Origin: JBCCZC01 sp039188505
GTDB taxonomy: Bacteria; Pseudomonadota; Gammaproteobacteria; Xanthomonadales; SZUA-38
Direction: 5' to 3'
NCBI GenBank assembly: GCA_039188505.1
Contig: JBCCZC010000221.1
Coordinates: 1-9,227, forward strand
DNA: 9,227 nucleotides
The position numbers were made by a program, and so were the translations under genes. Shown here one piece after another: positions 1-7,726 of this stretch. Each line of letters begins with the position of its first letter. Position 1 is the stretch's first letter. Under the pieces are notes generated by a model. That model worked only from the letters and a program-made list of their open reading frames with translations. It did no database searches and was not told the DNA's origin.

Positions 1-1407
1 GATATCCGCCTCTTCGTCGTGGAAATCCGCGAGGGCGTCTCCAACGGAGACGTCGGTGGCGACGGGGCCACTGCCGGCGATGGCAAGGCCACCTCGGAAG
101 GAGAGATCCTCAGAATGGTTCGAAGCGGCAGGTTTGCGGTCGATACGCTCCCCACCCGACGCGGACTGACCGTGTCGGTGCTATCGAACGACGGCACGTC
201 GATCTTCTTCACGGCGCAAGGCGAGGCGGGGCCGGTCGAAGTACGCGAAGTGGGTATGTCGATTGACAGCTACCCGTCGGTGCTACTGGTCCAGCGGGAG
301 ACGGTCGATCGAACAGCGCGGACTCTCGCCCACGAGATCGGTCACATTCTCGGTCTGTTCGGTCCCGACGATGACGAAGTCGCCGGAATCAGGCCCGAAG
401 AGCGTGTCCCGCAAAACCTCATGAGTGAGATGGACGCGGAAGCAACTGCCTTTGTCGACGACACCGTCGCCGGCGGCCTCGATCGTCTGGTGATCAGTCA
501 GCGTCAGCGATCGGTCATGAAGAGCTCTCCCGTGCTCACCGGTTTCGGCTTCCCTGGCACGCGCAACAGCCCGGCTCGCCGGCTCCCCTACGGTATCGGC
601 GGGACCGGCGATCCTCAGGGTGACCTGCTCGCGGGAGCACCGCTCGCGCTCGACCTCCTCGGGGCCGCGCTCTCGACGCTGGCCGACGACGAACACGACC
701 ACTTCTCGTTCGAGATCGGCGGACAAACGGCGGCGCATGCTGCGCTGGGCCTCACGTTCTCGATGCTGATTGACCGGGATGGCGACGAAGCCACGGGAAG
801 CGCTGTCGGCGGGATGACCGGCGTCGATGCGGTCGTCGACATCGACGTGTTCGGCGAGAACGGCGAGATGATGGCCCTGGCCCTTCTCACGAGATTCCCG
901 TCCGAGGCCAGCGAGCTTCTGATTCCGGAGCCGATTATCGAGCCGCAGGATCGTCAACAACTCGGCCTGAACCCGGGTGACAGGATTCGACTGAGGCTGC
1001 GAAAAGACGCCGTTGGAATGACGGCTGACGCAGTGCCAGTCACGCTCCTGGCCCGCGACAGCGAGGGTACGATCGTCGATTCCCTGTCGTTCATCTACGA
1101 GCGCGACCGCTGGCAGATCGACCCGACGCTCCGTCTCGATCAGGAGCTGGCTGTCCCTGGACAGGCCGTCCCGTTTTCCATCAGCGGTCTGGGCGCCGGT
1201 GAAACCTTCGAGCTCTATGTGGACGACGAAGTCGTGCTGAGCGAGGTCCTCGACGGCACCGGCGAATTCGACGGCGCATTCGTTGCACCGGGCGCAACCG
1301 GGGTCAATCGTCGCTTCGTGGTCGCGATCGACGAGACCGGGCGCCTCGCGGAGAGCCTGATCATCATTCCCGACGCGGTCTTCGACGATGGTTTCGAAAC
1401 ACGATAG
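1..1407 (+). CDS. Metzincin-like zinc metalloprotease-type protein, 5'-truncated by the window edge
   Basis: The frame is open from the first base, so the gene starts upstream; a GTG at 19 is probably internal because no signal peptide follows it. Counting from the first codon in the window (468 residues visible), residues 111-118 read HEIGHILG, the zinc-binding HExxHxxG core. NLM at 139-141 resembles the Met-turn of metzincins. The third metzincin ligand, expected at residue 121, is Gly rather than His or Asp; Asp123-125 follow closely. Residues from about 200 onward look like beta-rich accessory domains: acidic, low in Cys, with an Ig-like stretch near 390-450. The protein ends in VFDDGFETR, a short tail I associate with exported proteins of Xanthomonadales relatives. 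The likely role is an exported or surface protein with a peptidase or pseudo-peptidase domain; the substrate is unknown. It converges with comM, the stop codons being 17 bp apart, and no terminator hairpin is obvious between them. I am confident that it codes and moderately confident in the metzincin call. Confidence 0.75.
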   Translation, partial: DIRLFVVEIREGVSNGDVGGDGATAGDGKATSEGEILRMVRSGRFAVDTLPTRRGLTVSVLSNDGTSIFFTAQGEAGPVEVREVGMSIDSYPSVLLVQRETVDRTARTLAHEIGHILGLFGPDDDEVAGIRPEERVPQNLMSEMDAEATAFVDDTVAGGLDRLVISQRQRSVMKSSPVLTGFGFPGTRNSPARRLPYGIGGTGDPQGDLLAGAPLALDLLGAALSTLADDEHDHFSFEIGGQTAAHAALGLTFSMLIDRDGDEATGSAVGGMTGVDAVVDIDVFGENGEMMALALLTRFPSEASELLIPEPIIEPQDRQQLGLNPGDRIRLRLRKDAVGMTADAVPVTLLARDSEGTIVDSLSFIYERDRWQIDPTLRLDQELAVPGQAVPFSISGLGAGETFELYVDDEVVLSEVLDGTGEFDGAFVAPGATGVNRRFVVAIDETGRLAESLIIIPDAVFDDGFETR

Positions 1408-1424
1408 GGATCTCGCGAGGCCGC

Positions 1425-2933
1425 CTACCGGACGGTCACCGCTGGCCGACGATCGAGGCGCCGGTATTGGAGTGCTTCGGTCAGATGCCGGGCGTTCACG
1501 GCGGGCACGTTCTCGACGTCGGCGATGGTTCGGGCCAGCTTGACCAGCCGGTGGTACGCGCGCGCCGAAAGTCCGAGCCGTTCGCAGGCGGACTCGAGCA
1601 GCGCAAGGTCGCGGCCGCTCAACGGCACGACGCGATCGAGACGATCGGCCCCGAGCTGGCTGTTCAGGCAGCCCTGCCGCTCGAGCTGGCGTTCGCGCGC
1701 CCGCTGGACCCGTGCCTGGACGACGGCCGTGGGCTCGCCGGGCTCGGCCGCGCGGAGCGCCTGCGGAGACACGCGGGGAATCTCGACGTGGAGGTCGATC
1801 CGGTCGAGCAGCGGACCCGAGATCCGCTGCTGATAACGCGCGACTGCGGGGGGTGCGCAGCAGCAGCGGCCGTCGTCGGCGCCCTGGTAGCCGCAGGGAC
1901 ATGGATTCATGGCGCCGACAAACTGAAAGCGGGCTGGATAGGTGGCGCGCTGGGCCGCCCGGGAGATGATGATGCGCCCCGATTCCATGGGCTCCCGCAG
2001 CATCTCGAGCACGCGCCGGTCGAATTCCGGCAGCTCGTCGAGGAAGAGCACGCCGTTGTGGGCCAGGGAGATCTCTCCGGGCAGCGGGCGCGAGCCACCG
2101 CCCGCCAACGCAACGGCCGAGCTGCTGTGATGGGGCGCGCGGAACGGCCGCTCGCGCCAGCGGCCGGCGTCGAAGCAGCCGCCCACCGATGCGACCGCCG
2201 CGGTTTCCTGGGCCTCAGCCGCGTCCATGGGCGGCAGCAGCCCCGGGAGCCGGCTCGCGAGCATGGTCTTGCCGGAGCCCGGCGGGCCGAAGAACAGCAG
2301 ATTGTGCCCGCCACTGGCCGCGAGTTCGAGCGCCCGACGGCCGAGGTGCTGGCCGCGCACGTCGGCCAGGTCCGGGCCCGGAATCGCCGCTTCTTTCGCG
2401 CCCTGCGCGGTTGGCTCCAGGCCGGTGCCGTCCTTCAGATAGCCGAATACCTCCTGCAGGTGCCGCGCGCCAAGTACCCGGCATCCGTCGACCAGGGCCG
2501 CCTCCGATGCGTTGCCTTCCGGCACGACCAGGGTCTGTCCTGCCTCGGCGCAGGCAACCGCGACCGGCAGCACGCCGCGAACCGGCCGCAGGGCTCCGGA
2601 GAATCCGAGTTCGCCGACGAACACATGATCGGCCAGTCGGTCGACGCGCAGCTGACGCGAGGCAGCGAGGATCCCGATCGCGATCGGCAGGTCGTAGCGG
2701 CCGCCTTCCTTCGGTAGATCTGCGGGGGCGAGGCCCACGGTGATCTTCCGCTGCGGGTAGTCGAAGCGCGCGGTGTGCAGCGCCGCGCGGACACGGTCTC
2801 GGCTTTCCTTCACGGCCGTCTCGGGCAGGCCCACGACCGCCATACCCGGCAGGCCCCCGGACAGGTGTACCTCGACTTCCACCAGCGGCGCCTCAATCCC
2901 CGAGCGCGCGCGGCACAGTGCTGTGGCCAGCAT
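1425..2933 (-). CDS. comM: ComM/YifB family AAA+ ATPase (Mg-chelatase-like, DNA branch migration)
   Basis: This is a 502-residue protein, close to the usual length of about 505 for the family. It begins MLATALCRARSGIEAPLVEV, matching the typical ComM N-terminus, and continues with the Lon/S5-like ChlI domain (about 1-170; GLPGMAVVGLPETAVKESRD at 27-46). The AAA+ core has Walker A GPPGSGKT at 216-223 and Walker B VLFLDELPEF at 295-304. A Cys cluster follows (Cys345, Cys347, Cys357-359), then RISGPLLDRIDLHVEI at 370-385 and a C-terminal helical Mg_chelatase_C domain. In Vibrio cholerae ComM is a hexameric helicase that promotes branch migration during integration of transforming DNA; in organisms not known to be competent the role is less clear. 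An upstream GTG at 2990 would add 19 residues, but those do not look like the family. The ATG at 2933 has a Shine-Dalgarno sequence and matches homologues. It is divergent from the MFS gene. No competence genes are visible nearby. Confidence 0.95.
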   Translation of the reverse strand: MLATALCRARSGIEAPLVEVEVHLSGGLPGMAVVGLPETAVKESRDRVRAALHTARFDYPQRKITVGLAPADLPKEGGRYDLPIAIGILAASRQLRVDRLADHVFVGELGFSGALRPVRGVLPVAVACAEAGQTLVVPEGNASEAALVDGCRVLGARHLQEVFGYLKDGTGLEPTAQGAKEAAIPGPDLADVRGQHLGRRALELAASGGHNLLFFGPPGSGKTMLASRLPGLLPPMDAAEAQETAAVASVGGCFDAGRWRERPFRAPHHSSSAVALAGGGSRPLPGEISLAHNGVLFLDELPEFDRRVLEMLREPMESGRIIISRAAQRATYPARFQFVGAMNPCPCGYQGADDGRCCCAPPAVARYQQRISGPLLDRIDLHVEIPRVSPQALRAAEPGEPTAVVQARVQRARERQLERQGCLNSQLGADRLDRVVPLSGRDLALLESACERLGLSARAYHRLVKLARTIADVENVPAVNARHLTEALQYRRLDRRPAVTVR

Positions 2934-3091
2934 GGTTGCGTTCCCTTGCGACGACGCCCTTGATGGTCCGCCATTGGGGCGCGTCGACACCTGCGCCGGC
3001 AGCGGCGGATCCTGTGGGACGCGGGCGCACGTTGCCGTAGGAACGACGGGCGAACACGGCGGTTTCAGGTCTTCCGACCGATCATGTCGCC
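2934..3091. other. Divergent intergenic region between comM and the MFS gene
   Basis: These 158 bp separate two genes transcribed away from each other, so promoters for both must lie here or inside the gene ends. I searched by eye for -35/-10 pairs and palindromes and found nothing convincing on either strand; only the comM ribosome binding site is clear. An in-frame TAG at 3038 limits how far the MFS reading frame can extend upstream. Confidence 0.5.
2941..2947 (-). promoter_or_regulatory. Ribosome binding site of comM
   Basis: Read on the minus strand this is AAGGGAA, ending 7 nt before the ATG at 2933. It supports ATG 2933 over the upstream GTG at 2990 as the comM start. Confidence 0.6.
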
Positions 3092-4399
3092 ATGGACCCC
3101 CGGCCCGACAGCTCGGCGACCCTTCCCGAGCCCGCCCCGACCCGGTGGCGACGGCTCCTGCGCTTCGCCGGCTCGAGGGGGATGGGCCGAGCCCTGCGGC
3201 ACCGGCAGTTCTCGCTGTTTGCCACCTTCGGTTGGATCTCGACGATCGGCTATTGGGTCCAGCGCCTCGGTATCCAGTGGCTAGCCTGGGAGCTCACCGG
3301 CTCCTACGCGTGGCTCGGCATCATCGCATTGGCCGAAGCCCTGACCCTCGTCATCGTCATGCCGCTGGCCGGCGTCGTTGTCGATCGCGTGGACCGCCTC
3401 TGGATGGCCCGGCTCACGCGCTTCGGCGAGATGCTGTGTTCCGTCGTCATCGCAACGGTGGTGCTGAGCGGCAGCGCCACGCCGGAGCGACTCGTGGTGC
3501 TGGTGATCATGGCGGGTGCGGCCCAGGGCATGTGGTCACCGGCGCGGATGGCACTCATGCCCAACCTGGTCCCGCGGGCGGACCTGACCGCCGCCCTGGG
3601 CGTCGGCGCGACGCTCTTTCACCTGTCACACTTCGTCGGACCGATGGTGGCCGGGCTCATCATCACCCGCTTCGGCGTGGGCTACGCCTTCGTCTTCAAC
3701 GCGACCACCTTCGCGCTGTTTCTGGGCATGCTGGCGTTCATCCGGGAGGTCCGGCAGGAGCAGCGCACGCACGTCAGCACCGGCTACCTGACCGACATCA
3801 GCGACGGGCTCCGCTTCGTCCTGGGCCACCCTGCGATCGCACCGCTCATGGCCGCCGGCGCGCTGCTGTCGCTGTTCCTCCGCTCCTACCGCGAACTGCT
3901 CGCGGGTTACGCCGATGGCCTGTTCGGGGCCGGGGCCTCGGGGCTGGCGGCCGTGGCCTCCGGGTCCGGCATCGGCGCGCTGACCGCCGCGCTGATGATC
4001 GCGACCTATGCCCGAACGCGGGGGCTCTCGACGGCCCTGCTGCTCGCCATGGCGCTGAATGGCGTCATGCAGATCGGTTTCGCGCTCGCCCCGTCCATCG
4101 AGGTCGCGGTCGCCGCCGCCGCCGGCCTCGGCTTCCTTGTCACGCTGGGCGGCATGAGCGCCCAGGTGCTGCTGCAGAACGCCATTCCGGGCGAGAAGCG
4201 TGGGCGTGTGATGAGCCTCTGGGGCGTGCAGTTCTTTGCGGGGCCCTCGATCGGCGCATGGGTGACCGGCACGGCGGCGAACAGCTTCGGGCTCCGCGCC
4301 GCCATCGTCGCCGGCACGCTGGTCTTCTTCGTTGCGCTGGTGGTGCTGGTCGCGAAGCGCGGCCGCCTGCGAACCCTGGAGACCGTTACCGCCGACTAG
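3092..4399 (+). CDS. MFS transporter, MFS_3 / EntS-like family
   Basis: This 435-residue, strongly hydrophobic protein has about twelve predicted membrane segments, the first near 41-61 and the last near 402-421. Its hallmarks are ALRHRQFSLF...WVQRLGIQWLAWELTGS at 34-71, typical of the start of this family, and a motif-A-like loop VVVDRVDRLWMAR at 95-107. SPARMALMPNLVPRADLTAA at 149-168 is followed by GPMVAGLI, and QNAIPGEKRGRVMSLWG lies at 362-378. These match the MFS_3 group, which includes the enterobactin exporter EntS and macrolide-efflux-type proteins. It probably works as a proton-driven exporter in the inner membrane; the substrate cannot be read from the sequence. The first 30 residues are Pro/Arg-rich and cytoplasmic. 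The ATG at 3092 lacks a good Shine-Dalgarno sequence, and Met31 (ATG at 3182) is preceded by GAGGGGG with almost no spacing, so the start is not firm. A siderophore or drug-resistance context is not visible. Confidence 0.9.
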   Translation: MDPRPDSSATLPEPAPTRWRRLLRFAGSRGMGRALRHRQFSLFATFGWISTIGYWVQRLGIQWLAWELTGSYAWLGIIALAEALTLVIVMPLAGVVVDRVDRLWMARLTRFGEMLCSVVIATVVLSGSATPERLVVLVIMAGAAQGMWSPARMALMPNLVPRADLTAALGVGATLFHLSHFVGPMVAGLIITRFGVGYAFVFNATTFALFLGMLAFIREVRQEQRTHVSTGYLTDISDGLRFVLGHPAIAPLMAAGALLSLFLRSYRELLAGYADGLFGAGASGLAAVASGSGIGALTAALMIATYARTRGLSTALLLAMALNGVMQIGFALAPSIEVAVAAAAGLGFLVTLGGMSAQVLLQNAIPGEKRGRVMSLWGVQFFAGPSIGAWVTGTAANSFGLRAAIVAGTLVFFVALVVLVAKRGRLRTLETVTAD

Positions 4400-4477
4400 C
4401 ATGATTTGCGGAAGCGCATTGCAAAGCGGGCGCTGATCGCATCCACTAGCAGCTGATCACGACCTGCTCCCCAACGG

Positions 4478-7219
4478 ATGATCCCCGAACACGCTGCCGC
4501 ACTTGCGGAGCTGGAAACGCTGCCGCTGCCCTGGGATGACGAGTCCTTTCGCGAGGGGGTGATGCGCGTTGGCGGTTTCAGCCGCTTCGGCCTCGATATC
4601 CTTCGCCGCTACCCGGAAGCCGTGCGTGAGCGCTGGTCGGACGGGGCTTTCTTGACGCCGACAGTGCCGAGCCTCGATCCGGATCCGACCGACGACGCGA
4701 CGCTCCTGCGGACGCTTCGCGTTGCGCGCCATGTGGGCATGCTCGAGATCCTCTGGCGCGATGTCATGGGCATCTCGGATGTCGTCTCGACGATCCGCGA
4801 GGTGACGGAGCTGGCGGACCGCCTGTCCCGGACTGCCCTCGCCCAGGCGCGGGCGCCGCTCGAACGATTCGGTTCGCCCCGCGACCGCAGCGGCCGGCCG
4901 CTCGATCTGATCGTCTTCGGTCTCGGCAAGCTGGGCGGCTTCGAACTCAACTACAGCTCGGACGTCGATCTGGTCTACGCGTTCGCCGAGGCCGGCGAGA
5001 CGGACGGTCGGAAATCGATCGCGAACGAGGACTACTTCCGCCGCCTCGGAACGCAGCTCACCCGCCTGCTGACGCACGCCACGGAGGACGGCTTCTGCTA
5101 TCGCGTCGATCTGCGCCTGCGCCCCTACGGCACCGCCGGGCGGGTCGCGCTGAGCGCGGCGGCGATGGAGCACTACTTCGAGCGCGAGGGGCGGAGCTGG
5201 GAACGGTATGCCTGGATCAAGGCAAGGCCGATCGCGGGCGACCTTGCCGGCGGCGATTCGATCCTCGAGACGCTGCGGCCCTTCGTGTATCGACGCTACC
5301 TCGACTACGGCGCCTTCGATTCGCTCCGCGACATGAAGGCGATGATCCGCGCGGAGGTCGAACGCAAGGGTTTCACCGACCACATCAAGCTCGGCCGCGG
5401 CGGTATCCGCGAGATCGAGTTCTTCGCGCAGGCCTTCCAGCTGATCCGTGGCGGTCGGGAACCGGCGCTTAGAACGCGGTCGCTCCTCGGCGCGCTCAGT
5501 GCGCTGGCGGAGCGGGGCGAGATATCGGCGGAGACCTGTCAGCAGCTGACCGACGCGTACTGCTTCCTACGGCGACTCGAGAACCGCTTTCAGCAGGTGG
5601 CTGACGAACAGACCCACCGGCCCCCGGACGATCCGGCGCTGCGCGACGCGATCGCGTCGAGCCTCGGCGCCGATGGCTGGACCGCGCTCGCCATGGCGTG
5701 GGAGGCCCACCGCGCATTGGTGGCCGAGTGCTTCGAGACGGTGTTCGCGCCAGAGAACGGCGAGGCGATCCCTCGGATCGATCGCTGGGTCGCCGCCTGG
5801 CGGACCGGCGGCGGCTGGCCGGAGCGATGGAGCGAGCCCATCGAGCGGTTCCGGGCGTCGAGCACGGTGCGCACGCTGGAGACCCGTGGACGTCGGCGGC
5901 TGGACCGGCTCATGCCGCTCCTGCTGGAGGCCGTCGACCAGGTCGACGATGCCCGCCAGGACGATGCCCTGGAGCGATGTCTCGGCGTGGTCTCGGCGGT
6001 CGCCCGACGCAGCACCTACCTCGCCATGCTGACCGAGAAGCCGGATCTGCTGAGCCACCTCGTGGCGATCTGTGCCCGGAGTCATTGGATCACGGACCTG
6101 CTATCAAGGCATCCGCTCATGCTCGACGAGCTGATCGACCACCGGAGCACCGGGGAGTCCGCCGCGGCCCATCTCGAGCGGCGACTCGAGACCGCCGAAG
6201 GTGATCTCGAGCAGGAAATGGAGATCCTCCGGGAGGTGAGGGACTCGCGCGCCATCCGCCTGGCCGAACGGTTCCTGGCCGGCGATTGCACGGCGGAGGC
6301 GGTGTCGCTCGGCCTGGCGGAGACAACCGACGCGCTTCTCGACGCGATCTACCGCCTGGCCTGGCGGGACCTGGCGGCCAAGCACGGCGCGCCGGCACCG
6401 GAATTCGGGGGGCTTGCGATCGTCGGCTACGGCACCCTGGGTGGGCGCGAGCTCTCCTTTGACTCAGACCTGGACATCGTCTTCCTCTACGGAGACGACA
6501 TTCCTGCGACCGCGATGACCGACGGCGACCGGCCCGTTGCGGTGAGCGTGTTCTTCACCCGCCTATGCCAGCGGATCTTGCACCTCCTGACCACCCAGAC
6601 CGCCTCGGGCAAGCTCTACGAGGTCGATACGCGGCTGCGCCCCAACGGTCGGTCGGGACTGCTCGTGTCGAGCCTGTCGGCCTTCCGGAGCTACCAGGAA
6701 GAGAAGGCCTGGACCTGGGAACTGCAGGCGCTCTCCCGCGCGCGCTTCGTCGCCGGTGATGGGGCGATCGGAGAGTCCTTCGAAGCCATCCGCGCGGCGA
6801 TGCTGCAACTGCCCCGAGACCCCGGGCAGCTCGGCACCGACGTCGTCGAGATGCGCCAGAAAATGCGTCGGGCGCGACCCGCCGGCGACGCAAGCGGCTT
6901 CGACCTGAAGCACGGCCAAGGCGCACGAATCGACCTCGAGTTCCTCACCCAGTTCGCGCGGCTGCGCTGGTCGGCCGAGGACCCGGCGATCATGAATGCG
7001 ACGGGCACCCTGGGGGCGCTCCGTGCCCTGCAGGACGCAAGGCGGCTCGACGCTGAGGTCGCCGCCGGTCTGATCGGTGCTTATCTCGCGTATCGCACGC
7101 ACACCCTCGAGCAAGCGCTCGACGGGCGGGACGCCGTGGCCGGCGCGGACGCATTTCAGGCCGAGCGCTCGGTGGTGCTCGAGGCCTGGGCTCGTTGGCT
7201 TGGGGAGCGTGCGGAATGA
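4478..7219 (+). CDS. glnE: Bifunctional glutamine synthetase adenylyltransferase/deadenylylase
   Basis: At 913 residues this is close to E. coli GlnE (about 946) and has the same layout. The N-terminal deadenylylase (AR) domain has GLGKLGGFELNYSSDVDL at 148-165 with the metal-binding pair Asp162/Asp164. It also has YRVDLRLRPYG, then GRGGIREIEF and QLIRGGREP. After a helical linker, the C-terminal adenylyltransferase (AT) domain has GYGTLGGRELSFDSDLDI at 650-667 with Asp664/Asp666, then LYEVDTRLRPNGRSGLLVSS. The enzyme acts in the cytoplasm: AT adds AMP to a Tyr of glutamine synthetase when nitrogen is plentiful, and AR removes it, both under PII protein control. Several residues that are near-invariant in homologues I know differ in the AT domain only: Lys to Thr653, His to Leu749, and GGI to GAR at 815-817. 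The start is ATG 4478; an in-frame TGA at 4454 blocks upstream extension, and no clear Shine-Dalgarno sequence is present. The 78-bp gap to the MFS gene shows no convincing promoter or terminator. Confidence 0.96.
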   Translation: MIPEHAAALAELETLPLPWDDESFREGVMRVGGFSRFGLDILRRYPEAVRERWSDGAFLTPTVPSLDPDPTDDATLLRTLRVARHVGMLEILWRDVMGISDVVSTIREVTELADRLSRTALAQARAPLERFGSPRDRSGRPLDLIVFGLGKLGGFELNYSSDVDLVYAFAEAGETDGRKSIANEDYFRRLGTQLTRLLTHATEDGFCYRVDLRLRPYGTAGRVALSAAAMEHYFEREGRSWERYAWIKARPIAGDLAGGDSILETLRPFVYRRYLDYGAFDSLRDMKAMIRAEVERKGFTDHIKLGRGGIREIEFFAQAFQLIRGGREPALRTRSLLGALSALAERGEISAETCQQLTDAYCFLRRLENRFQQVADEQTHRPPDDPALRDAIASSLGADGWTALAMAWEAHRALVAECFETVFAPENGEAIPRIDRWVAAWRTGGGWPERWSEPIERFRASSTVRTLETRGRRRLDRLMPLLLEAVDQVDDARQDDALERCLGVVSAVARRSTYLAMLTEKPDLLSHLVAICARSHWITDLLSRHPLMLDELIDHRSTGESAAAHLERRLETAEGDLEQEMEILREVRDSRAIRLAERFLAGDCTAEAVSLGLAETTDALLDAIYRLAWRDLAAKHGAPAPEFGGLAIVGYGTLGGRELSFDSDLDIVFLYGDDIPATAMTDGDRPVAVSVFFTRLCQRILHLLTTQTASGKLYEVDTRLRPNGRSGLLVSSLSAFRSYQEEKAWTWELQALSRARFVAGDGAIGESFEAIRAAMLQLPRDPGQLGTDVVEMRQKMRRARPAGDASGFDLKHGQGARIDLEFLTQFARLRWSAEDPAIMNATGTLGALRALQDARRLDAEVAAGLIGAYLAYRTHTLEQALDGRDAVAGADAFQAERSVVLEAWARWLGERAE
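7202..7207 (+). promoter_or_regulatory. Ribosome binding site of the NTF2-like gene, inside the 3' end of glnE
   Basis: GGGGAG lies 8 nt upstream of ATG 7216. Together with the ATGA overlap with the glnE stop, it favours this ATG over the in-frame TTG at 7195. Confidence 0.6.
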
Positions 7220-7686
7220 CCGCGCCGACGAGCCCCTTCGCCGACCTCGATGCCCTGATCAGCGCCATCTACCGGACCATTTCCGGCGCTTGCGACGCCG
7301 AGCGCGACTGGTCGCTGCAGGCGGAGCTGTTCCATCCCGATGCGCGCCAGATGCGCACCGGCTTCGACGACGGCCGCCCGTGGCTCAAGGCGATGACGCC
7401 TGACGAGTACCGGAAGAACGCCGGCGAGCTGCTGCACAGCAGGCCGTTCTTCGAGATCGAGATCGGCCGCACTGTTCAGCGCTTCGGCAATATCGCTCAC
7501 GTGCTGAGTACCTACGAGGCCCGGGAGGATCCGGACGATCCCGCCGTGGAACGCCGCGGCGTCAACAGCATCCAGTGCTACCACGACGGCCAGCGCTGGT
7601 GGATCGTCAACATGATCTGGGACAACGAGCGGCCGGGGCAGCACCTCCCGGCCGCGTGGCTCGATGGTGGGCAGGATTGCGACTGA
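7216..7686 (+). CDS. NTF2-like (SnoaL-type) small protein, overlapping glnE
   Basis: This is a 156-residue soluble protein without a signal peptide. It shows the NTF2-like/SnoaL pattern: an N-terminal helix with acidic and aromatic residues (DLDALISAIYRTISGACDAE at 10-29) and LFHPDARQ at 38-45. A central strand EIEIGRTVQRFGNIAHVLST at 80-99 leads into a C-terminal strand pair, IQCYHDGQRWWIVNMIWDNE at 119-138. The ending PGQHLPAAWL resembles a family of 'nuclear transport factor 2 family' proteins that I know only as uncharacterised. These cone-shaped folds can be small enzymes or ligand-binding subunits, so no reaction can be assigned. The start codon overlaps the glnE stop as ATGA, which implies co-transcription and translational coupling. 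A functional link to nitrogen control is not established and may be only positional. Confidence 0.85.
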   Translation: MTAPTSPFADLDALISAIYRTISGACDAERDWSLQAELFHPDARQMRTGFDDGRPWLKAMTPDEYRKNAGELLHSRPFFEIEIGRTVQRFGNIAHVLSTYEAREDPDDPAVERRGVNSIQCYHDGQRWWIVNMIWDNERPGQHLPAAWLDGGQDCD

Positions 7687-7687
7687 G

Positions 7688-7715
7688 TATGTTATCTTGG
7701 TACATGGATAACATA
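7688..7715. promoter_or_regulatory. 28-bp palindrome, probable operator
   Basis: The left half TATGTTATC (7688-7696) and right half GATAACATA (7707-7715) are perfect reverse complements. The 10-bp centre, TTGGTACATG, has a symmetric GTAC at 7700-7703, so 22 of 28 positions are symmetric about 7701/7702. It starts two bases after the stop of the preceding gene and ends 11 bp before the next start codon. Its AT-richness stands out from the GC-rich surroundings. Such symmetry suits a homodimeric repressor better than an RNA terminator, because the stem is A/T-rich and no U-tract follows. The cognate regulator is not in the window. The ATGT...ACAT ends are vaguely reminiscent of PadR-type operators, which is only a guess. 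Confidence 0.6.
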
Positions 7716-7719
7716 TAAA
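7692..7719 (+). promoter_or_regulatory. Possible sigma-70 promoter for the 7727 gene
   Basis: A -10-like TATAAA lies at 7714-7719, with a weak -35-like TTATCT at 7692-7697 (16-bp spacing). The promoter overlaps the palindrome, so repressor binding would block it. If this -10 is used, transcription would start at or near the A of ATG 7727. The -35 match is poor, so this is tentative. Confidence 0.3.
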
Positions 7720-7726
7720 GAACGCC

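Noticed and set aside
1408..1424. Bidirectional terminator between the metalloprotease gene and comM
   Set aside because: The gap is 17 bp and contains only the small palindrome CTCGCGAG, with no loop or T-tract.
283..1902. Long minus-strand open frame (539 codons) opposite the metalloprotease gene and running into comM
   Set aside because: Its translation is Arg/Ala/Pro-rich without recognisable motifs, and it overlaps two well-supported genes in other frames. It is a GC-bias shadow.
1467..2717. Plus-strand open frame antisense to comM
   Set aside because: Low-complexity, with no family resemblance; it lies wholly inside comM, whose Walker motifs and full-length match are clear.
2773..4404. 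Plus-strand open frame overlapping the comM start and the whole MFS gene
   Set aside because: It is rich in Arg/Gly/His and lacks membrane segments, whereas the frame from 3092 gives a complete MFS transporter.
4419..4447. TTGCAA followed 17 bp later by TCCACT as a promoter for glnE
   Set aside because: The -10 match is only 3 of 6, and similar matches are expected by chance.
4457..5383. Minus-strand open frame opposite the 5' part of glnE
   Set aside because: It is antisense to the conserved deadenylylase domain, with no motif of its own.
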